From Methanobacteriota archaeon (GTDB taxonomy: Archaea > Thermoplasmatota > Poseidoniia > MGIII > CG-Epi1): a stretch of DNA of 20,778 nt. The stretch is from the NCBI GenBank assembly GCA_029977605.1, contig JAPOKN010000019.1, positions 1 to 20,778 on the forward strand, read 5' to 3'. Positions 15,740 through 20,778 of the stretch are shown here, piece by piece (position 1 is the stretch's first letter; every line of letters starts with the position of its first letter). Below the pieces are notes generated by a model. It ran no database searches. It was not told the origin of the DNA and saw only the letters and a list, made by a program, of their open reading frames with translations. A program made the translations under genes and the position numbers.

Positions 15740-15773
15740 GGTCGCATTTTAAATACAGTGGGCGAGTGCGACC
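15740..15773 (+). promoter_or_regulatory. Perfect inverted repeat enclosing the eL41 TATA box
   Basis: GGTCGCA (15740-15746) and TGCGACC (15767-15773) form a perfect 7-bp inverted repeat with a 20-bp spacer. The spacer begins with the TATA-like TTTTAAATA (15747-15755), whose centre is about 34 nt before the eL41 ATG, giving a leader of several bases. The left arm covers the BRE position and the right arm falls just before the expected transcription start. The GC-rich arms stand out in AT-rich surroundings. This could be an operator; as RNA it would form a weak long-loop hairpin only if transcription started upstream. Confidence 0.5.
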
Positions 15774-15784
15774 ATCCTAATAGT

Positions 15785-15889
15785 ATGAAGAGAAGTTCTC
15801 GAGTCTGGAAAAAAGCCGGAAAACAGCGTTGGAAATGGCGTAAGAAGAAAATGCGCCGTCGTAAGCGTGAAAGAAGGCGTAACAAGTAG
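15785..15889 (+). CDS. rpl41e: Ribosomal protein eL41 (34 codons)
   Basis: A 34-residue, extremely basic protein beginning MKRSSRVWKKAGKQR, with a C-terminal core WKWRKKKMRRRKRERRRNK. This core matches the eL41 signature (WRKKRMRRLKRKRRKMR in eukaryotes), a single arginine/lysine helix at the subunit interface. It is about ten residues longer at the N-terminus than the 25-residue eukaryotic form, and no internal ATG could give the shorter version. Arginine codons here are mostly CGT/CGC whereas neighbouring genes favour AGA, as expected for a highly translated gene. It has its own TATA-like box within an inverted repeat. A short T-rich stretch follows the stop. Confidence 0.88.
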   Translation: MKRSSRVWKKAGKQRWKWRKKKMRRRKRERRRNK

Positions 15890-15915
15890 TTTTGAAGAAG
15901 TTTTAGACACATTTC

Positions 15916-15924
15916 CTTATAATA
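15916..15924 (+). promoter_or_regulatory. TATA-like box for the pheT operon
   Basis: CTTATAATA is centred about 26 nt upstream of the pheT ATG at 15946, so the transcript is probably leaderless. It would drive pheT, the unknown gene, priS, rnhB and the SCP2 gene, which follow with overlaps or no gaps. Confidence 0.5.
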
Positions 15925-15945
15925 CCTTCACAATAGGAATCTAGG

Positions 15946-17559
15946 ATGCCAGTCATTAACATAGTACTAGAAGATTTAAATCGGATGCTTAAAGATAAAT
16001 TGTCTGCCTCCGATTTCGCCAGTATTATACCAAAAATCGGCGCTGATCCTGATGAAATAAATGACTCAGAAGCTATAGTTGAATTTTTTCCTGACAGACC
16101 AGACCTACTGTCAACTGAGGGTGTTGCTAGGGCCCTAAGAGCTTTTACAGAACAAAATTTAGGTTTAATTGAATATGAAGTTAGCCCCCCAAGTACACAA
16201 ATTTTCGTGTCTCAAGAAGTAATGGAAATTAGACCATCCATTTCTGGAGGTATTGTTAGAGGTGTTACTCTTGATGATGTTTCGATAAAGTGTATAATGG
16301 AGCTTCAAGAAAAGTTACATGTAACTCTTGGAAGAAAACGGAAGAAAGTATCTATAGGAATTCATGATTTATCAAAATTAGAAGGGCCATTTAATTATGA
16401 TACTTGTTCGCCACATGAGCCTGCATTCGTTCCTTTGCAAAAAGATTATGAAATGACTCCTCAAGAAATACTAGAAGAGCATCCAAAAGGTATTGAATAT
16501 GCTCATCTTCTGTCTGAATTTAACAGATACCCTATAATCAAAGATTCAAATGATGAAGTTGCATCTATGCCTCCTATAATTAACGGAGCTTTGACTACAA
16601 TTACAGAAGATACAACTGATGTATTAATTGATGTTACAGGGCTTGATGATAATGCTGTAGAATCTTGTGTAAACATAGTAGCTGCTGCCCTAGTAGAGAG
16701 AGGAGGAGAAATCGAACAACTTGAAATAAAATTCCCTTCCGAGAATAAAATTGTCCCATCAATGGAACCTAAAGTGCATGAAATTGAAAATGATTATCTA
16801 ATCAAATTATTAGGATTTGACCCTGGACAGTTCGTTATTTTTAAAGCATTCAGAAAATGTGGTATGGAACCTGAGCTAAAAGGCAATAAATGGTCTGTAA
16901 AAGTACCTGCGTACAGAGCCGATATTTTACATCCAATAGACCTACTTGAAGAGGTTTCAATAGGAATAGGTTATGATGAATTTCCTGAATCATTACCAAC
17001 TGAAACTCTGTTTGGTAAGTCTCTTAAATCTAGAAAACGAGAAAGTAATTGCAGAGAGATTATGCTAGGTTTAGGGTTTCAAGAAGTTGTTACACTCACA
17101 CTAACATCAAAAAAAATGCTCCACGAATATACACAAAGAGAAAACGATAATGAGACTGAAGTGGCAAATCCAGTTACTGAGGATTATCATTTACTCCGAT
17201 CAAGTATTCTTCCTAATTTACTTGAATTATTAAAAAATAATAAACATCGTGAATTACCACAGCAGGTTTTTGAAATCGGTCAAATTGTAAAAATGCATAC
17301 TAACGTACAGTCTCTTGCTTGGATACAAATAGCAAGTAAGAATACTTTTTCTCAAGCAAGAACTATATCAGATAGTATTGCTTTAAGACTAAGAATTTCA
17401 GGTGAAACAAAAGAGTGTGAAGACCCCTTATTCATTCCAGGAAGGTGCATTGAGATAAGAAGTGGAAGTATTTTACTGAAATATGGAGAGATTCATCCAT
17501 TTACACTTGAAAAATTTGAATTAGGATACCCAGTTATTGGTGGAGAAATTCATTGGTAA
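15946..17559 (+). CDS. pheT: Phenylalanyl-tRNA synthetase beta subunit (archaeal type)
   Basis: A protein of 537 residues, the short archaeal/eukaryotic form lacking the bacterial EMAP and FDX domains. FFPDRPDLLSTEGVARALRAF (47-67) is the N-terminal family block. B3/B4 tRNA-editing-type domains cover about 90-260, with IGIHDLSKLEGPF and HPKGIEYAHLL. The B5 domain covers about 275-345 with PAYRADILHPIDLLEEVSIG (321-340), and an inactive class II-like domain covers 355-537. It pairs with PheS, which is not in this window, to charge tRNA-Phe. It is first in the operon. Its last 7 nt overlap the next gene. Confidence 0.94.
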   Translation: MPVINIVLEDLNRMLKDKLSASDFASIIPKIGADPDEINDSEAIVEFFPDRPDLLSTEGVARALRAFTEQNLGLIEYEVSPPSTQIFVSQEVMEIRPSISGGIVRGVTLDDVSIKCIMELQEKLHVTLGRKRKKVSIGIHDLSKLEGPFNYDTCSPHEPAFVPLQKDYEMTPQEILEEHPKGIEYAHLLSEFNRYPIIKDSNDEVASMPPIINGALTTITEDTTDVLIDVTGLDDNAVESCVNIVAAALVERGGEIEQLEIKFPSENKIVPSMEPKVHEIENDYLIKLLGFDPGQFVIFKAFRKCGMEPELKGNKWSVKVPAYRADILHPIDLLEEVSIGIGYDEFPESLPTETLFGKSLKSRKRESNCREIMLGLGFQEVVTLTLTSKKMLHEYTQRENDNETEVANPVTEDYHLLRSSILPNLLELLKNNKHRELPQQVFEIGQIVKMHTNVQSLAWIQIASKNTFSQARTISDSIALRLRISGETKECEDPLFIPGRCIEIRSGSILLKYGEIHPFTLEKFELGYPVIGGEIHW

Positions 17560-17957
17560 GATTGCCTGTATGTTTTGAATCAAGAACCACTGCTGCTTCT
17601 TTCAGAAAACTTTTAGATAAAAATAAATATGAATATCAGAGGCTGACTGACAGTCGAACTTATACTAAAGTTTCTTTTGTGATTGCACATGAAAAAACTG
17701 CAATGGTATACAGATATATCCTAGAAGAATCAAAAATAAAGGCAGATATTTGGGAAGAAAATCCTAGTTCAGGTAATGTAACATATATTGAAATAGAGGG
17801 GGAGGATGAAAAAAAAATAAATGATCTCTTGAAAGAGTTCGCACTAACATTACCTAGAAAACCATGGGAATACACTGTGTTTCAAAAACTAAGAAATGGA
17901 TGGTTTAGTCAAGGAATATTTCGTGCTAAATCAAAATGGGAGAACTATGTTAGATGA
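17553..17957 (+). CDS. Conserved-looking hypothetical protein between pheT and priS
   Basis: Predicted 134 residues from a TTG start at 17553; a second TTG lies three codons later and the first in-frame ATG is far inside, at codon 51. It overlaps pheT by 7 nt and priS by 4 nt (ATGA), which strongly suggests a real, coupled gene. The sequence alternates strands and helices: LPVCFESR, TTAASFRKLLDKN, YTKVSFVIAHE, MVYRYILEES, VTYIEIEGEDE, KKINDLLKEFALTL. It ends in an aromatic, basic tail (PWEYTVF ... GWFSQGIFRAKSKWENY). No Cys cluster, Walker motif or known catalytic signature is seen, and I do not recognise the family. Context hints at a replication or translation accessory role; that is inference. 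Confidence 0.75.
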   Translation: MVRLPVCFESRTTAASFRKLLDKNKYEYQRLTDSRTYTKVSFVIAHEKTAMVYRYILEESKIKADIWEENPSSGNVTYIEIEGEDEKKINDLLKEFALTLPRKPWEYTVFQKLRNGWFSQGIFRAKSKWENYVR

Positions 17958-19147
17958 GTTTGCTTCAAGAGATAGAACCAATCAAAACTAGAGATTTCTT
18001 GCAGGAAAAATTTAGAAATTATTATAGCTCTGCAAAAATTACTCTACCTCCAAGGTTTACTGCTAGAGAATGGGGATTTTTAAACTGGGGAGGAGGAATC
18101 ATGAACAGGCATGTAAAATTTAGTACAACGAATGAAATTAAGAATTATTTGAAAAAAACTGCTCCTGCACATTCGTACCATTCTGTCGCGTATTACGAAG
18201 AACCCGGAAGCAAGTTAATGGTAGAAAAAAAATGGCAAGGTGCAGATTTAATATTTGATTTAGACGCAGATCATCTTCCCGAGATGGAAGATGTTAAAAA
18301 GGGAAAGATTACATTTTCAAAATTAATGGATTACATTCGCGAGCAAACATATAGACTTGTACACGATGTTTTACTGGGAGACTTTGGTTTGAATGAAAAA
18401 GATATGCTCATTACTTTTAGCGGAGGAAGAGGATATCATGTTCACGTTAGAACTCCATCCGTTCTCTCTTTACCTTCTGGAGCTAGAAGAGAATTATCAG
18501 ATTACATGACCGGCAAAGGATTAAATTTGGACAATATATTAATTGATGCAGGATACACCAAAGAATTTGCAATTAGAGGGAAAGGTATTGAAAGAAAGCA
18601 TCTTGATGTAAAAAAATTGCCACCTACAGATTCCAAGGGTTGGAGCGGGATAGTGTCAAGAAAAATAAGCTCAATATTTGATTATCTTAGGTTGCAAAAA
18701 GGTGAAGATTTAATCAACAAGCTTAAAGAATTAAGACTGGAAAAAATTAATATTAATTACAAAGATGGTAACGAAGATATTTTTAATAATTTAGCAAGAA
18801 AACATCAGAAGAATTTGGTTCGAATTGCAGTTAAAGAAGCAGCTATATTTCCCGACGAACCGGTTACTGGAGACGTACACAGACTAATACGCTTGCCTGG
18901 TTCACTTCATGGAGGTTCAGGACTGAGAGTTACTACCATGACATCTAAAGAATTAGAAGATTTCGATCCCATGACAAAAGCCGTAGCATTTGGAGATGAA
19001 CTCGTTAAAATTAGATCAATTGTAAAGCATCCTGTTTCTATGGGTGATGTTGCAAAATTAATGCCAGAAACAGTTGTTGAAGTTCCTGAGAAGGCAGCCA
19101 TATATTTTATGGCCCGAAAATGGGCGAATTTGGTACTTGAAACATGA
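17954..19147 (+). CDS. priS: DNA primase small (catalytic) subunit PriS
   Basis: A protein of 397 residues, expected to synthesise RNA primers together with PriL. The catalytic metal-binding aspartates are in FDLDAD at 101-106 (Asp102, Asp104). SGGRGYHVHV at 156-165 is the nucleotide-binding motif, TGDVHRLIRLPGSLHGGSG at 305-323 includes the third acidic residue (Asp307), and an N-terminal REWGFLNWGG element lies at 38-47. Family length is typically 330-420. No zinc-binding cysteine cluster is visible; some archaeal PriS have one. The start ATG overlaps the preceding stop (ATGA) and its end overlaps rnhB by 4 nt, so translation of the three genes is probably coupled. Confidence 0.95.
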   Translation: MSLLQEIEPIKTRDFLQEKFRNYYSSAKITLPPRFTAREWGFLNWGGGIMNRHVKFSTTNEIKNYLKKTAPAHSYHSVAYYEEPGSKLMVEKKWQGADLIFDLDADHLPEMEDVKKGKITFSKLMDYIREQTYRLVHDVLLGDFGLNEKDMLITFSGGRGYHVHVRTPSVLSLPSGARRELSDYMTGKGLNLDNILIDAGYTKEFAIRGKGIERKHLDVKKLPPTDSKGWSGIVSRKISSIFDYLRLQKGEDLINKLKELRLEKININYKDGNEDIFNNLARKHQKNLVRIAVKEAAIFPDEPVTGDVHRLIRLPGSLHGGSGLRVTTMTSKELEDFDPMTKAVAFGDELVKIRSIVKHPVSMGDVAKLMPETVVEVPEKAAIYFMARKWANLVLET

Positions 19148-19785
19148 TTTGTGGAGTTGATGAGGCTGGTAAAGGGCCAGTAATTGGACCTATGGTTGTT
19201 GCCGCGGTTTTGGTAGATAATGCCAAGCAGATTGAAGATGCAGGCTTCAAGGATTCAAAATTACTAACCATACAGAAAAGAAGAGAATTATTTGATTTAA
19301 TAAAGCAAAATTATCGATATGAAGTAGAAATAATTAAGCCTGAAGAAATAGACAAATATAGAAGAAAAAATCAGCTAAACCTATTGAATAGGAAAGCTTT
19401 TGAAAAAGTAATCATAAAGCTAAACCCAAATGTTGCTTATGTAGATGCAGCCGACGTAAATGAAGACCGGTTTGGTATGGAAATAAAGGCTAATTTAACT
19501 AATGAAAATGATACGGATGTAATATCTATGCATAAAGCAGATTCAAAAATTCCAGTTGTAGCTGCGGCATCCATAATTGCTAAACAAACGCGGGAACTTG
19601 AGATCGAGAAATTAAAGCATCAAATAGGAGATTTCGGAAGTGGATATCCTTCTGATGAAAGAACAATTAAGTTTTTGAAGAGCTACTTTCATGATAACTC
19701 TAAGTGGCCTTCAGGTACTAGAAAAAGTTGGAAAACAATTGAAAGAATTAGACCTGTAAAAAAGCTTAGTGATTTCGGTGACTAA
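19144..19785 (+). CDS. rnhB: Ribonuclease HII
   Basis: A protein of 213 residues that cleaves RNA in RNA-DNA hybrids. The DEDD active site is visible: Asp6-Glu7 in GVDEAGKGPVIGPMVVA, Asp101 in AYVDAADVN, and Asp133 in HKADSK. VVAAASIIAKQTRE (138-151) and GSGYPSDERT (165-174) are further family motifs. Co-location with priS makes sense for removing primers laid down by primase. It overlaps priS by 4 nt and its stop is immediately followed by the next ATG. Confidence 0.95.
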   Translation: MICGVDEAGKGPVIGPMVVAAVLVDNAKQIEDAGFKDSKLLTIQKRRELFDLIKQNYRYEVEIIKPEEIDKYRRKNQLNLLNRKAFEKVIIKLNPNVAYVDAADVNEDRFGMEIKANLTNENDTDVISMHKADSKIPVVAAASIIAKQTRELEIEKLKHQIGDFGSGYPSDERTIKFLKSYFHDNSKWPSGTRKSWKTIERIRPVKKLSDFGD

Positions 19786-20124
19786 ATGAATAATATCAAA
19801 CAAATATTGGAAGAGAAAGTATCTGAATTTAATAGTCGAATTAAAGACGAACCTAAATATTCTGGCGTAATGGAAGGTAAAGAAAGAAGTATCTGTATTT
19901 CAGTCTCAAATGGTAACAATTACATTTCAAACCTAAAGGATATGCAGCTTGAAGATTTTAAGGAATCAGAGGATACGAGTAAAGATCTTGTAGTAACTGC
20001 AACCTCTGAAGTTCTTATTGCATTGATTAACAAAGAAATGTCCCCAATAAAAGCATACATGACTGGAGAATTAAAGGTTAAAGCCAGCTTAACGGACATG
20101 CTATTGCTAAAAAAATTATTCTGA
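19786..20124 (+). CDS. SCP2 sterol-carrier-family protein
   Basis: A protein of 112 residues, the length of a stand-alone SCP2 domain. The C-terminal half carries the family signature: ALINKEMSPIKAYMTGELKVKASLTD, then MLLLKKLF; the SPxxAFMxGKLKxxGD-type segment is diagnostic. These proteins have a hydrophobic pocket that binds lipids; the ligand in archaea is unknown. It begins at the base after the rnhB stop, so it is the last gene of the pheT operon. The last 9 nt overlap the end of ksgA on the other strand. Confidence 0.82.
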   Translation: MNNIKQILEEKVSEFNSRIKDEPKYSGVMEGKERSICISVSNGNNYISNLKDMQLEDFKESEDTSKDLVVTATSEVLIALINKEMSPIKAYMTGELKVKASLTDMLLLKKLF

Positions 20125-20778
20125 TTTAATAGCAAATATAGAATTAGAAAGCTCTGCTATTTCTGAAGGCGTGAGAATCTCAGCCCTTAAATCCATAAAT
20201 TTTAATTTTTCAACATCTATCTCAGGAAATGTTATCTTTATACAATTACGTATCTTTTTTCTTCGATGTGTGAATATTGATCTCACTACCTTCTCAAAAG
20301 TAACAAAATCATCTAAGATATAATCTGGCTCTCTGCGAATTAATTTCACTACTTGAGAATGAATCTTAGGTTGAGGCTGAAATGCTGTTTTAGAAACCTT
20401 AAATAGTTTCTTTGTGGATACAAAGTGATTCGCCATAACAGACAAACGTCCGTAAATCTTAGAGCCTGGTTTTGCAACCAAACGATTTGCAAACTCTTCC
20501 TGAAACATCAAAACTGCGCGAGTCCACTCATAATTAAATAATCTAAACAAAATTGGTGAGGAAATTGAGTAAGGTAAGTTAGCAACTATAACGTCTATTG
20601 GAGGCACCTCCCATTTTAGAATGTCGCCTTCAATAATCTCTACATTTTCCTTAAATTTTTGTTTTAGTACAACAGCTAGCCATTTATCTTTCTCAATGGC
20701 AATCAAATTTCCTTTTGAAGATAGTAATTCTGTAAGTGCTCCTCTTCCAGGTCCAATTTCTAATACTTTTTCTCCTTC
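20116..20778 (-). CDS. ksgA: 16S rRNA dimethyladenosine transferase KsgA/Dim1 (5' end missing)
   Basis: The frame is open to the right edge of the window, so the N-terminus is absent; about 220 residues are present. Reading from the edge, KVLEIGPGRGALTELL is the SAM-binding motif I, IAIEKDK is the acidic motif II, EGDILKW is motif III and NLPYSISSPILFRL is motif IV with the catalytic N-L-P-Y. AFQPQPKIHSQVVKL and FTHRRKKIRN mark the C-terminal half. The enzyme dimethylates two adjacent adenines near the 3' end of 16S rRNA. A start at the TTG near 20706 would cut off motif I and is rejected. It converges on the SCP2 gene with a 9-nt overlap. Confidence 0.93.
   Translation of the reverse strand, partial: EGEKVLEIGPGRGALTELLSSKGNLIAIEKDKWLAVVLKQKFKENVEIIEGDILKWEVPPIDVIVANLPYSISSPILFRLFNYEWTRAVLMFQEEFANRLVAKPGSKIYGRLSVMANHFVSTKKLFKVSKTAFQPQPKIHSQVVKLIRREPDYILDDFVTFEKVVRSIFTHRRKKIRNCIKITFPEIDVEKLKFMDLRAEILTPSEIAELSNSIFAIKSE

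Noticed and set aside
20116..20706. Complete short methyltransferase starting at 20706
   Set aside because: The frame continues upstream to the window edge and encodes the essential SAM-binding GPGRG motif, so the gene is truncated by the window rather than short.

Overview
The window is a gene-dense, AT-rich stretch of an archaeal chromosome. Archaeal affiliation rests on the gene content: archaeal-type PheRS beta, Pus10, eL21, RpoF (Rpb4), DUF655, eL41, the primase small subunit PriS, RNase HII, a KsgA/Dim1 family methyltransferase and a geranylgeranyl reductase of the ether-lipid pathway. TATA-like boxes lie a fixed short distance upstream of most operon starts. The low GC, very tight packing, giant repeat-built surface protein and simple lipoprotein resemble marine Thermoplasmatota (Marine Group II/III type). 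That placement is inference; no 16S gene or other decisive marker is present. No tRNA, rRNA, CRISPR, insertion sequence or prophage signal was seen, and no stretch over 300 bases lacks a gene.

Layout. 1-62 (-) is the start of a truncated secreted-protein gene. 145-954 (+) encodes a single-pass surface protein rich in N-glycosylation sequons. On the minus strand, 7402-877 holds a two-gene envelope operon: a 1778-residue cell-surface protein with about 13 Ig-like repeats, a transmembrane helix and a cytoplasmic ubiquitin-like tail, followed by the geranylgeranyl reductase. On the plus strand, 7483-9841 holds an RHH/UPF0175-type regulator, a compact FolC-like ligase and a lipoprotein. On the minus strand, 13112-9842 is an information-processing operon: GDPD, Pus10, eL21, RpoF with a zinc-binding insertion, and DUF655. 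13172-14110 (+) is a HEAT-repeat protein with a C-terminal helix-hairpin-helix domain. 15451-14111 (-) is AsnRS. From 15528 (+) come a zinc-ribbon protein, the 34-codon eL41 gene, and a compact operon pheT, an unknown 134-residue gene, priS, rnhB and an SCP2-family protein. ksgA (-) runs off the right edge.

The genes fall into translation and tRNA modification (AsnRS, PheT, Pus10, eL21, eL41, KsgA), transcription (RpoF), replication (PriS, RNase HII) and envelope (surface proteins, lipoprotein, lipid reductase, perhaps GDPD and SCP2). The features most worth a second look are the ubiquitin-like tail on the giant surface protein, the CxxC...CxxC insertion in RpoF, the inverted repeat enclosing the eL41 TATA box, the unknown gene locked between pheT and priS, and four convergent gene pairs that abut or overlap with no intergenic space.
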